A DNA stretch of 50,608 nucleotides from Protostelium mycophagum. Lineage: Eukaryota > Evosea > Variosea > Protosteliida > Protosteliaceae. Position 1 is the stretch's first letter. Each line of letters starts with the position of its first letter. Of this stretch, positions 23,571-37,021 are shown in pieces. A model generated the notes under the pieces. That model did no database searches. It was given only the letters and a program-made list of their open reading frames with translations, and had not been told where the DNA came from. The translations under genes and the position numbers were made by a program. The stretch lies in assembly GCA_002081555.1 (NCBI GenBank), contig MZNV01003029.1, positions 1-50,608 of the forward strand, given 5' to 3'.

Positions 23571-26500
23571 TTATTTATTGACAACTTCGTTCTTCTTGTA
23601 AGGCGGTGGGGAGGATGGTTTGTACAAATCCTTCATCAAATTCCCCTCTTGAATTTTCCTCAGTAATGGTGAGTTGCTATTGTACAAGGCATTGACAGAG
23701 ACGTTGGAATTACTGTTAGAGGTGGGGGCGGGAGAAGTGCTGGCGACGGTAATGTTGTCAAGAGGATTGACACTGAACCTTCTTGAGTTCCTGCGAGACA
23801 TTCTTGGTGATGAAGAGGGCGAATGGGTTGGGCTTGGTGTTGTTCTGACGCAATGTAAGAGGATTCCACTTTCAATGCCAAAACTATTAAAATGACTCAC
23901 AACACGCTCAGTTCAGAAGCGTTCACAATCATGGACTGCCTCTGCCTTGGCTTGATCATGGTGATTTTCCTGGTCGCGATGTTTCCTCTCGGGTTGATGG
24001 AACCGTCCAAAGTGCTGAGTTGCCTCAAGATCTCAAAGACTTGTACCGCATAAACGCTCGTACTGGCCGTATCTGGCCGGCTGGTGCAATTGAGCAGGAC
24101 CAGGTGCGTCAAATTGGAGACACAGTTCTTCAACACCTGACAGGAATGAGTCTTGGAAAACGTCTCAGGATCTCACCTCTAAGGTGTCATTCAAACTGTG
24201 GAAATGATTGTGGCTGATATCGAGGCTCGTCAACAATGGTAATCCTCTCAACACCACATCATCCAATGTCTAATCGGGTGAATAATGTGATGCGAGATTC
24301 GTTTGCAACTCACTCTAAAGCGGTTCTTGGAAAGATTAAGCGTGGTGAGGTGTGGCATTCTGGTGTTCAGATGTGTCAAAGTGAAGAATTCTTGGTCTGA
24401 CAGATCCAGGTCGGTGTCCTCAGGAGCCGCCTTCAACTCCTAGCAGAGTGTCAATTGAATTCTGCGAAAAGTGTGATGACGTCATCACCTTCAAGACCAT
24501 GTCTAACCGGGCAGTCTCCAAATTGTAAGATGTCTTACCCATTGGCATCTGTGCGAATGCTGCGCACTACGCGATATCAATAAATTTGAAATCTTCAGAA
24601 ACTCACTTTTTCTTTTGCAGAGAGCAGGCGTCCGTCCAAATAAGTTAAGGCAAGGTCCTGCGGCTTGATGGTGTTCAAGATCCCGACCAGCAACTTTTGT
24701 CGGTTCTCGGTTGTGTCTTTCAAATAACAAGGGTTGCCCTTTATGTTGAGCATCTGCATCGCTCAGACATTGCCGAGATCTTCAAAGTCTTACCTGGAGA
24801 TTTGGAAGGTTAACAACGAGATTGATAACTCTTGCCATATCGTTGATGCAATTGTGGGACAGATCCACCGCTCTCAACTTTGACATGGACGTTTTAGAAC
24901 CTCTGACCGACGTCAACCGGTTGTTTGCGAGGGATAACTTGACCAAGTTTCTGTATTTAGAGAGGTCTACTGCCACCAGGCCACAATCGGAGAGGTCTAC
25001 TTCTGTGACCATGAGCGGGTCGATGAGGGGTATCTACAGAGGTCAATAAAGATGACGTCATCTGAAATACATCGGAATTAGATCACCTTTCTGAGCATGA
25101 TGACGTGGTATCTGAATCTTCTGGTGTCTTCGTCGGGTGTCTTGACAGTTCTCCATGCTTCGACGATCTCATCTACGCTGATAGGTTGATCATCGATCAT
25201 CTCGAATGCACCTCTCTTCTTGTGCAGTTCTGGCAATATTTGCAACAACCTATAGAAAATCAAAAAAGTGCCTCAGGGAAGTATTCACCTCTTCCTCCAC
25301 ATTGCAGGTTGAAGTCGAACGTTGTTTTCTGTCCAAGGGTTACCAGAGAGACCGATGGTCTGCAATTTAGACAAGGATCTAATCAATTCCGCGATAGAAG
25401 ACAGATCTGTCAGTGTGTTGCTCTGCAAATTCAGTACTTGCAGATGGACCAGATCATGGAGTCTCGTTCCTTTGACCTGTCGATGTGTCACCTTGATGTC
25501 AGCACGTGAATCTGACACTCACTGTGCTAAGTAGATTTCCTTGCAAGAGAAGGATTCTTAAAGAGACGAACTTGGACAATTCCACAGTATAGAGTTGACA
25601 TTCTGTCAAGTCTAATACTGATATCTCATTCTCTTCCATATCTGGCGGTATTCTCTGGCACATTGCGTATTTCTGACGCAAGTTGGCGATTTCCTCGGGC
25701 TTTCCTCCCTGGGATTGCCAAGCAGCCGCCCTCTCATCAATCGTGATGTAATAGTCGACCACCTGTACAGAGTCACAAAGATCGAAAGAGTCAAAAGGCG
25801 TACCATCAGTCGACATTCTGGAGATCTTATGCAGACTAGGTGTTTCAAAAGGTCATCTCTGTCCTTCTTTGAAGTCATGCAAGGGTTGTTTCTTAGGTTA
25901 ATACATTCTAGTGCATACATCTGGTCGATGTACTGTGCCACCGCCCACAGGGGAAGATTGATTTCATTATTTGACAGATCCACGACCTAAAGATCGTCAA
26001 TCCTCCCCGAGATCTCCATGAAAACCTACCCTCAGATTAGGAAGATGTCTCAGTCCCATATCTCTGAAGTCCTTGATGAGGTTCCCGCTTAAATTCAACT
26101 CTTCCAGCTCCACGAAATTGAACAACCTAATGACATTTCCCGTCAACTTCCAGTCATTCAGACCCCTCAAAGAGATAACAGAAGCGGGATCGTACTGTTG
26201 CCCCACTCTGACTTGGGAATAATGATATTCTCTCCCTTCTATTTCAAGAATGCTGCAGACTAGAGCCAGTTGGAATTTGTACTACAAATTGTCAGTGTGA
26301 AAAGTTAGTTGAGCAAGATTTACCGTCTGGATGGTGAGGAAGTCCTTTCCTTGTAGTTCTAAGACCCTTATCCTCTCATCGTAATTGATCCTGATATTAT
26401 CTATCCAATACAAGTACCTGTGTGATGTCGGTCTCGAGCCTAATGAACGCAATGTAACTGCAAACAATGTCCTTATAATTGAATTTTGTGATTACCTGTT

Positions 26501-29500
26501 CTTGGGCAGGAGAGAGAGCAACACTTGATTCCTATACTTCACCGAATAAATGTGGTTAGGGTGATTCGCGATGGTGACTACCGCAAAGGAGACCAGTTCG
26601 AGGAGCTCGTGGACAGCAAGTTGAGCCAATGTCAACTCTAAATCTAGAGGTTGGTTTCCTGACAAGTTGAGGACTCGGATATTCCTCAGGGAGGACAAGC
26701 CATTCACGGATGTTAAATTATTTCCCGCCAAATCTAAGATCTAAACTACGTCAAAAAGGATGAGTGTCTACAACGAACCTCGAGTGCTTGCATCCGACCT
26801 AATTCCACCTCTGAGAGTTTCATTTTTGGTAATCTCAAATGTGTAATATGTTCCAAAAAGCCCTGAATCATATTACAACGTTGTAGAATGTTGATTCTTA
26901 CCAGTCTTCTCATTTGATGATGCCCGTAATAGTCTATTATGGCCAGTTTAAATCTGTAAAGAGGGTCTTTGAATTTAGTATATCTCTCCCAACTGTAAAC
27001 TCTCTCGTCGACATAGATGGGGTAACCGTCCAGCTCCGTCAGGCCGGGACAACGGTTCGTGCCCATCAAATTACGACAGAGGTGGATGACGAAGTAGCGG
27101 TAGTCCGACAGTTCTACTCCGGTCTCGGCATCCGTGTTGCCATAAATCCAAAGATACCTCAGCGAAGGAATGTATTGAAGGACCTGATCTGTCAGATCTT
27201 GGGGGATTTCGCAGAAATTTCATGGAGATTTATTGGAATTTTCGGCGAGATCTCACCTCGAGGGATTCTAGCTTGGAGATGTGGTTTTGAGAGAAGTTGA
27301 GGGTGTGGAGGTGGCCCAATTGTTCGAGCCCACCACCGAGTAATTCCCTGATCAAATTGTTGCTTAAATCCAAGACTTGGAGATTCCTCAAAGTTCCCAC
27401 ATGGAAAACTGGCAGTTTACAACCAGACAATATCAAAGTAGTGAGATTCTCCACATCGGGCGAGCCCACAGATGCCTGCCTCAAATAATGACAGAAATTT
27501 AAATCCCAGCACATCATGTCAAAATCCTGCGATGTCTTAATGAGATCTCATCGAAAAGTCACTCACTCTTCGTTGTGTTTTGGTACCACACTTTATGATG
27601 GATTGAAGTTGCATGTCGACTGATATGACATGTTCGTCGATTTTTCTTATGTAGGGGCAGGAGGCTAAGAGTTTCTCTACCGAGCCTGTATCTGTCAGAT
27701 CGTTCTCGTGCCAATGACGTCACCTTCTTTCGTCCAAGCTGGGTTACCGCGTAGTACCACGGTATCTAGACGTGGTGATCCTTTGAAGAATTGTATCGCG
27801 GATTTTCTCTGTGACATACTGCAATATGACAAATCAGCAAATCTTAACTCCGGCATCTTCACAGTTGCAAAAGAATCCTGAATCTGTCAGATTCTCTCCT
27901 GGCTATCATTATTCAGTATCCACCTTCAAATCGGTAGACTCGGTGATGGTGAGCCTCTCGCATTTGATACATCCATTGAGCCTCCTGGCCATCTCTCTGT
28001 AGTCCCTTCTATGAACACCTGATACCTTTATGGACTTGACCCATTCGAGTTCTTCTTCTGACAAGCTGAAGAGACCTCCGACAGTGTCTATCGTCCTGTC
28101 AAAATCTCTCATCTCTGTCATAGGTGGAGCGCTGGCGCGATGGATTCTGTGAAAAGTGGGGTTGTATCTATTTGTTTGAGTTGTGGAGCGTGATATTGAG
28201 ACGCTCACTTGACAAAGGGAGCAGTTGACCTCTCTTGCATGTAGAAAATCATCTCTAATCCTTGTGGGTGCATTCCTTTTGCAGGTTCCGGCTCATTACC
28301 ATCCTCTGTACACGTCACTACCTGTCAATCTGACAGATATCACTCACCTATGACAACTTTGGGAGGCCATCTGTCATCGTCTTCGTCCTTTGGGAAGTAA
28401 AATGGCTCCAGTTTTAGTCTGCTGTAATCATACTTGGTGAAACTCTCATCTTCGGGGATGGTCAGCGGAGGAGGCTTCGTGGTATATTGAAACGATAAAA
28501 CGCTGTATTCTTGTTCGATGTTCCAAACAATCTTTGTTGACGAGTTGATGATCTGATGAGGTCATTCATGTTTCATGTTATCTCCCTACATTCTGTATGT
28601 TGGTGATCTTGTTGAATCTCTCAGTGTCCGTGCGACTAGAAGTGGTGTTCTTTATGCCTTGTTTATAGGCTTCTAAACCAAAGTTATCTCCCATCTCAAA
28701 AGCCGGTGCAAATTCATCCCCCTGCATTTGTTAAATTCTTTTGGGAATCAATCTTCTTACTGTCCCATTAGATCTTGGAGAGACGCCCATGAGGCTGTCA
28801 GATTTTGGAGACAGTAACATATCAGTTGTAGATAATCTCCGGTTATTTTTGGCCTCGCTCATCTGTTTGATACGTAACAGCGGGGACTTTTCTATCTTCT
28901 CCGGGGACTTCACTAACTACATCACTTAGACAGAAATTTCCAACAAATCTCACCTGGGTTGATGAGGAGGTCGACTCTATCGTTCCGTCGGGCCTAACTA
29001 CAACATCTACCGTCTCCACGTGCACGGTATTGGTGACATGAGTGACCACTTCCTTTGTCACAACTTTCTCCGTCTGTTTTGGAGGTTTGGATAACATGAG
29101 GTTGAGATTTGGTGGGATTTTGAGTGGACTTGATAATCTCTTCTCATTTGTCACGGTGACGGTAGGAGCAGGTGTCTGCACTACAACGGGTACTACAACA
29201 GGGACTACTGCCGGTATCTCTTTGTCCTTCTCCTTCTTCGGTGGCTGCTCCGGAATTTTCTCCAATTCTTTTTCGACGATATCCATAGGCAAAGGCTCGA
29301 TTACAACGGATGCGGGCCTGCCATTTCTCAGGGTGAGCCCTGACCAATCCATATCCTGGGCACCAATCTATCAAATCTTAAGAATTCTGTATCTCGAATT
29401 GTATAACGCTCACTTGCTCTCCCCTCAAAACTGGGGTCGGTATGAACCCCGCATACCTCTGCGCTCTTAACTACGAAATGTCATTCTACATGATTGTAGA

Positions 29501-32500
29501 TGGTAATGTTACCTCTTCAAACGAGACTTCTGATCCGCTAGCATACAAGGCATGGTGGTCGTAACCAAATCTCTCAGAGCCGTCTTTCAACACGATGATT
29601 TCTCTTCTCAACACATTAGGGTGGGGAAAAACGTCTTGTTGCAATCTTATATTTGTTCTATATAGATATATCGTGTTATCATAGTGATGATGATAAACTT
29701 GTTGGGTGTTGACGGTCGGCTGTGTTTGGTAGTGATATCTATAATTGTAGATTGTTCGGTTGTGTGGTTCACATCTGTTTTGCAGTTCGTATCTGTTTTG
29801 AAGCTCATAAGGAGGTGTATTCTGTCTGGACATGTGTAGAGAGGGATCTTCGTAGATGAACGGCGGAATAGGTTCTTCTACTGCCAAGGGTGGGGGTAAG
29901 GCCGCCCTCTGAGCCTGTCTGTCTCTCTCTGCCAGTTCTAAAGCTCGCTGAGCTTCAACCAAAGCCTGGTGTGTCTGCTCAGATTGTTGAGCGATCTGGG
30001 TACGCAAATCCTCGTAGTCTCTCTGGGATTGTGCCGACATCATCCTCGCTTGTTTGATCTTCTCTGCGTTCTGAGCTTCTATCAAAGTGAGTTGAGCGTG
30101 ATGTATTGAATATTGTGTTTGCGCCGCTTCTCTGCTCCTTCTGTCCGCTTCTTCTCTCGTCCTTTCCATTTGAATGGCCAAGAGGGCCTCTTGCGTTTTT
30201 CTCAGCTCGTCGTCGAGGCGAAGCTTTTCAGTACGGTGGGCTTCTATAGTGGCCAGAGCGAGAGAGTCCATCAACATCTGCTCTTCCTCATGCTTCTTCA
30301 TCTCAATCTGTCTCTGTGCAGTTAATAATTTCGCTTGTTCCGCTTGTAGGGCTAGTTCGGCCTCATGTGCCTCTCTCGCTCTGCGTGCATCTTCTTCTCG
30401 TTGTAGTTGCTCGACTTGGAGTGTCTTCAAGGCTTCCTGAGCCTCCAATAGCTGCAACCGATATGCTTCTTGAGCCTCCATTGCTTGTTTGATCTCCGCA
30501 TCTCTCTGCAATTGCTGTGACAACAACGCGGCCGCGTGGCGCTCCTCCCGCAAACGTCTTGCCTCCGTCTCTTGTCTGGCAAATTCGAGGGCTAAATGTG
30601 TTTTCTCGAGCTCTCTCACTTCTTGTGACTGTCTCGCATCCGCCTCCTTCTGAGCTTCCTCCAATTGTAATCTTCTCAACTCTTCTTGGGCGATGATCAA
30701 CTGCACTCGGTGTAGTTCCTGCGCTTCCAAAGCTTTCTTCATCTCCTCATCTTTGAGAGCCTGTTGAGCCAATAACACTGCAGCCAGTTGTAAAGATTCG
30801 GCCTCTTCCCTATCTCGAAGTATCCTCTCTCTGTCTCGCTTCTCCTTATCCTGCGCTTCTTTTGCTTTTCTTGAATCTTCCTCTCGCTGCAATTGCTCGG
30901 CTTGCATCAGTCGAAGAGCTTCTTGTGCCTCCAGCAGTTGTATTCTGTACGCTTCTTTAGAGTCTTGAGCCCTCTTGATCTCAAGATCCATCTGTGCTTG
31001 TTGAACTATCATGGCCTCAGCTCTCGCCTTGGCCAGCCTCTCTTCTTCTTGTCTGATTTTCCATTCTTGGTCTTTTCTCTCAGCATCTTGTGCTTCCAGA
31101 TTGCGCTTGTTCTCAAGCTCTTTTTGTTGCTGCTCCACTTGTACGGCGCTGATGGCCGCTTGCGCAAGTAAGAGTTGCGCGTCTGCGGCAAGCCTGGCGG
31201 CTGACTCTTCATTGGCAGCATCTCTTGCCACTTGTTGAGCTTGTAACGCCCTCTGTGCGACCATCAATTCTGCTTTTCTGGCATCTCTCGCTTGAGCCGC
31301 TTGAAGAGCCTCCTGTTCTTTCTGCGACAGAAGAGCTTGTTGAGCAATTCTGTCCTCTTCAGCCTTCTGTGCTTGTTGGTCCTTCAATGCTTGTATGGCT
31401 GCTTCTGTCTCCAGTAACTTCTTGGCTGCCGCGTCTTTTTCATCATTGTGTACCTGGAGTTCTTTCTGGAGCTCCATTGTAGATATGATGGGAGGGGGTA
31501 ATTGGCTCACATCTATTGACTGGGATTTGGACACATATCTGTGGGTCTCTACATACTCCGTCCTGACTTCATCTGGTATCGGTTGTCCCGGTTCTAACCA
31601 AACATCCTCGTAAACGGTGATTTTTTCTGGAGGTAGCTCAGTAGTCCGGGTCACGATTTGGATATCTACAATTCCCTTCTTGTCTCCTTGCTTCTTGGGA
31701 GAATTTCCCAGAGCCATCAAGTTATTGTTCTTTCTTTGAGGTAGGGGAGATGTATAACCGATGTCCATGTCCATATCCATGGTTTGATCGCCTTGTGGTA
31801 TGGGGGCTAAAAATGCAGCAGGAGGGAGTTCCGCGCCTTTTGTGACGTCTCCATTTGATGATTTCACTATTGAATCAGCCTCAAATAAAAAATGGGGTCT
31901 CACCTGGTCTTGAAGCCTTGGCTGTTGGAGCTGGGGTGGGATCTGCTTGGAAAATAATCGGAGGAGGGATGGCGGCAGCCACTGGCGAATCGCCCACTAC
32001 AACCAATGAGCATAATAAATATTTCTGAGAAGCTCACTCTTTCTTCCCTCAGTGATGATCTTGGTCGTGATTTCAAAATCATCTGCAGCAGCCCTCATCT
32101 GCTCCATGGCAGCGGGATCCCCTCCTGCCGCCGCAATCACTGCAGCACCTGATAGTCTTTGTATGGCTGCGAGTACTTTGTCAGAGGTGTGTGCGAGGTG
32201 TCTGTATTGAGGCTGTTCGGTCATTTTGTTCAAAGCATCTAAGAAGGCCATGGCAACCTCTATCATGTCTTGGACATTGTGAGTGATTTCGGATGGATTC
32301 TCTATGGAATTTCGGATGACTGTGTTTACGGCGGATTTTAGAGCTGCAAATGCAGCATCTATCCGTGGTTCGGGAACCTCCTTAGATGTGCCGTCGATGA
32401 GTGCCAGGAGCTGTCATCGTGTGTCAGTCATGGCATCTGTCAGATAGTCTCACCAGAGCATTCTTGATCAGCATGTCTTGGTAACATTTTTCCTCCTCCT

Positions 32501-35500
32501 TCTGTGCCTGCACATTATCCGGTTCATGTGCAGCTCTGTAATCTGCCATGAGATACAGATGCGACGCGTTCTCGAGAGCTAATACGGCGTCCAGCATATA
32601 CTGTCTGTAAACTGGATCCCCTTGTAGCTCCAAGGCTTCCATTGCAGAGTCGAAAACGTAAATGGTTGATCCCTCACGGGCCCGGGTACGAGCCGCTTCG
32701 GCCCTCTCCTTCCTCGTAGCAACTACCGCCCCCACTTTACGCCTTCTCTCTTGTTCTTTGCCGATACCCTTGCTTTCTTCTCGGATAATATTACGTGCGC
32801 GTCTGCAAATTTTAGAATGGACCAAGTTTTAATGCGGCCCGAACTCACTGTTCTGGTGTCTCGTTCCGTAACTTCTCAGCATCTTCTAATGCTTTCTGTG
32901 CGGCGAGCTCATCTCTATTATCGGACTCCATTTGGTTGTAAACTTGATTCAGGTCTGCCTCTGTAGGCATCACATTCCCGTCCTATATATGTCAGTTTGA
33001 CTGATTTTGTGTTAAGCTTCACCTTTTCTGCTCGTCTGTATCTGAATTCTTTTCTGGCCTGTACCGACCTGATGATGTTTTGAAGGTTTATTGTCACCCT
33101 GAGTATATCTTTGAAAGTATTCTTCCCATGAAGTCTCCTCCATTTCCTCTGTATCTTCTTTGCGGCATTGTGGAGGTGTTGTTCTCGCTTCTCCATCAAT
33201 CGATTATACTGTTCGCGTTAAAACAATTGTAAGCCAAAGAAACATTCACCTCTTCATCCTTCACCAACAGGTTAGGGCCCTTCACGTAGTAGCTGCATAT
33301 GATGTGAGGGATAATCTCAGGCACTCATTACAACACACCTTCCCTTGGGTGATTTAGCCGTTTCCAATATGTACATCGTGGCATCTAAATCTGAAGGAAA
33401 TTTCTTTCCAGCAGGGATGAGGTATCTGAAACGGGTGACAAACTCCACCAATGTCGGACGATAAGAATATCCATCGTTTCGGATGCGAACATTCTCAACA
33501 AGACCTGAGAAAGACAGTTGCCTCAGAACGTCCATACCATCAAATTCTCCGGCCTGGTTTGTGTCATTTTCTTATAAGAAAGAACTTTGAAACGAAAAAA
33601 TGACGCACTATACGACCGGGATTGGGCCTCAGTGTTCGAATAAAGTGGTTTTCGGTGCTGTTCAGTACAGATATTAAAGCTCGAAGCTGTTCTTTCAGCG
33701 TGAATCCTGCGCTCAACTTCTTGGCTGCTCCGGTCGATTTCGCCTGTGCTGTGCTTTGGGTGTTGACCTTCTCTAAGAATTTTGCGGCCACGTTTCCTCT
33801 TGCGCCGGAGGACACTTGTATGGTGAGATCATATCTCACCATAAAGAGAAGTGCTTGGATTACCTTTTTGTACAGGACCTCCCCGACCCATTGGGCTGGG
33901 GGTGGGAGCAGAAGTCGCACTCAGCTCCGTTACATCGTGGTAGAGACTCTTTATAAATGGACTTGTACTCTGTTGCAGCACAGAGATTAATTCCGGGCTG
34001 ACGTACTCCTTATTTTTGAAGAGGAATCCGCTTACATTATAATACACCTTTTACTTTCAACAATTGTAGAAAATGAGAATTGCATACTTCAGCAGCGTAG
34101 TGAGATATGCTAAAAATCCCTTGTGTTCTCAAAGGTTTGGAAAATTTCGGGTGCGCTCCAAAAATTTTGGTGCATTTATCTGATATACGTCAGCATACGT
34201 ATATGTGACGTCACCACTCACCTAAAAACGTCTGATCCGTTCCCTTGGGGAAAAAACACTCTTCATCCATGATCGTTAAAATACCAAGGGGTTTCTAAAA
34301 CTCTCAGAGATGTCATTGAAATTTCATGAACCTTTTCTATGAGTTGTAGAACAGAGTCAGGGTCTACTTGGGGAGGAGGATTCCAATGGATCCCATCCTT
34401 TTCCAAGGAGGTTCGTTCGATCTCGCTCAAATGTTTCCGAAATAATGCTTGGAGATGCTCGTTACTATAGTTGATACAAAATTGTTCAAAACCGTTATTC
34501 TGAGGGAGTCAGCAGTCATGTTCTATAAATAGAACGTACTGGGAAGGATTCGAATCCAAAACTGTCGACGATACCAAGAAACATCCCCTTGGAGGTTGTT
34601 GCTAAAGAGGTGTTTATCTTCGCGATGACCCAATCAAAAATCTTCGCGTAAAGAGTCCTACTCAGCGCATCTCTCCCTGACACCGCTTCGTCCATCTACA
34701 ATGCGTGTTACATTTTTGTCAAGTTGAGATTTCACCTTGAGCGGGATCACGACGTCGGTGGCGCCGTTGACTGACATACTCCGAGACAAAAGCACCACTT
34801 CTAATTTTGCTACTGGGACTTGGAGCATGTTCGATAACGTGATCAAAACTGAGAATTTTCAACGAAATTTCGAAATGAAGACATACGGTCTCGATTTGTC
34901 AGCGAAATTTCCTGCGCTTTCTTGTTGTTTTCTTGTTTGAATGACAGATTTCCTGCGTGGAGTACAGCAGCAAGGGCCGACCAAATATCCCATATCTCCT
35001 CATTCGTCATCTTACAAGCAATCATAGCGTCCTGTACACGTCATCTTCCTGAAATTTCATTGAAAACTCACCAGAACATTCTGGAAGGCCCTCTTCGTCG
35101 CCGCTTTGTCTGGTGGGACGTAGCCACTCTGGTTCATGTAAAAATATTTATCCAAAGTGGTTAGTTGTAGACGCCTTCGTTCTTCGGTTGTTAATCCTTC
35201 CAAAAATTGATAAAAAATGTTCAGGTTTCCGTCCCCTTCTTCTTGATGTACAACACGTGATTTTTCGAGGAGATCTACAACGGGTCAGTAAAATCGACAT
35301 TCTTCCCGCCAAAATCGATTTTTCAACAGTTCAGATTACGTACAATGATTGATATGCACACTGTTCATAGAACCATCCTTGTTGAAATAAATTTGAAGGA
35401 ATTTGCCAAAACGAGTGGAATTCTCGTTCTGTCTCGTCTTTGCACTTCCAAAAGAGTCCATGACTGTGTAAGCCAAAGCTAGTGATTTTTCAAATCTTCC

Positions 35501-36371
35501 GGTCTCCCCGCTGACGTGGGTGAGGTATTTGATGATGTGCGAGGATGATTCAGTTTTGCCTGATTAAGATCAACTTTGTGTTTATTCCAACAGAACCTCC
35601 TCGTGGGACAAATAAATAAATACGTGAAGTACGTGAAAAGATTGTGACAGAACCTACCCGAGCCACTCTCTCCAGAAATGAGGATAGATTGACTCTTTCC
35701 GCTATTCAACATGTTATGGTAGGCCGCATCTGTAACGGCGAATATATGAGGTGGGTTCATGTCTTTTGGGAGGTTATAAAAAGAAGGGATGATAGAAGTC
35801 GAATAGAGGTCTGGCATGGGTCGGCACGGATTGACACTAATCAGAAGAGGTCCCATATATGTCTAAAATGTCATCAACAGCTTCAGAAATGGAGACTCAC
35901 ATAGACATGATTAGCTTTTGTCCTCTTTCGCAAATTGTTTAAAATGGTTGGTTCGTTCAAGTTGGACAGAGTCGCCATATCCATCACCTGGAAACATGTT
36001 GATCATACTTGTTCCGGGACAAAAATTAAGAGATTAAGCATACCTCTGGAGGAAAACTTGATGATTGGACTTCGACCAAAGAATCAAACTCAACTGGCAG
36101 CTAAATCCAGTGAGAATGGTGTTGTCATTTTCACTTACTGTCTCCCCACTCTGGCATCGACCGACAGCCCAGCTTGTCGGTTGAATCTGTGCGTAGCCAT
36201 TCCTCTGAAGAAGGTAAGAGCTTGAGATGACTTGAGAAGCTAACCTGTCCTATGAAACGAGCGGGGATCCAAGCGTCAGTCGGGTCGAAATACCAGACGA
36301 GAGAGTTCTGTGCTCGTCAGCTTCGTGGACGATCACTAACTCACCCTCTCAAAGAAGGCGCTGCCTGGCAT
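23571..36371 (-). CDS. Giant myosin with IQ, coiled-coil and leucine-rich repeat tail
   Basis: Starts at 36371 in a strong context (GCCACCATGCC). It has an SH3-like N-terminus ([18 protein letters not shown]), then a myosin motor: P-loop GESGSGKTE (near 35660-35510), [10 protein letters not shown] switch I region, DSFGFE relay, VDGRSGVR...[12 protein letters not shown] and [13 protein letters not shown] motifs ([25 protein letters not shown]) lie near 33170-33040. Next come an alpha-helical alanine-rich region (about 32800-32040), a long coiled coil (31480-29900), a low-complexity linker (29350-28750), about 4 kb of leucine-rich repeats (28100-24250; e.g. [20 protein letters not shown]) and a Ser/Pro-rich tail to TAA at 23571. 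The frame stays open across the junctions I checked by hand near 32040, 31900, 29510, 29400, 28940 and 28240. Estimated 3,300 residues. Two or more genes in tandem cannot be excluded without a transcript. Confidence 0.78.
30120..30990 (-). repeat. Internal protein repeat in the myosin coiled coil
   Basis: About four tandem units of roughly 70-78 residues. Examples are [60 protein letters not shown] and the weaker [20 protein letters not shown]. Each is followed by an acidic/basic run such as [14 protein letters not shown]. The units would make an extended alpha-helical rod. First and third units are the closest pair, which fits duplication of a two-unit block. Confidence 0.7.
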
Positions 36372-37021
36372 GGTGGCGGGTAGATTGGGCTGCGTAAATA
36401 AATAATCGCCAGCTGTAGAATCTCGCTTTTTTGAGTGTACCAACAGGAGGGAAGCTGAAAAGGTGTTCTTGGGATGGTGGGGAGAACAAGCTTCAACTAT
36501 AAAATTAATCTTGAATTCCTTTACTGTGAATTAGCTTGGGTTTGTTTCGCTGTGTTTGTTTGTGTCTTCTTCGTGAACATTCGGGCAAGACAGTCTTGAC
36601 GAAAATCAACTCTGCCAACTTCATCATCTTTGTCTTATGCGATGGAATTCTTTTTCTTTGAAGCGATCCGTGGTATCGATGTCGAATTATTTTGCAACTC
36701 AATAAGATCCATTGCTTCACACATGATATAGAAGGCAAACAGCTGTCACGGTTGTTGAAGGCATCGTTGTGCGTTGTTCCCGGTTTAATGGAAAGCGGTT
36801 GTGGCGGCGGAAAAAACCGGGTTTCCAATGAGATTACGTTGATCTTGGTTAGACCTAAAACTCAAGAAAGAAGAGATAAAATTTTAGCGAGCGTTTTTTT
36901 CGAGCATTATTCAAAGGATCCATCCGCTTCACCGGATCAGTTATTTCGAGAGGGCGTTTAGTCTTTAGAAAAACACTCGATATCTTATCCACGTAACTTG
37001 TAGAACGGTTCATCGAAGAAA
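36372..37021. other. Intergenic: divergent promoter between myosin and CYRI
   Basis: About 650 bp with no convincing coding exon on either strand; the open frames here look like chance. None of the intronic words stands out. Placement implies shared regulation of the two actin genes, but no specific site could be identified. Confidence 0.55.

Noticed and set aside
23660-23895. Overlapping open frames on both strands at the myosin tail
   Set aside because: They are shadows of the Ser/Pro-rich tail, with no domain or splice support.
29042-31613. Long plus-strand frames opposite the coiled coil and linker
   Set aside because: They arise from the biased E/Q/R/A codons on the minus strand and encode low-complexity Ser/Leu/Cys strings.
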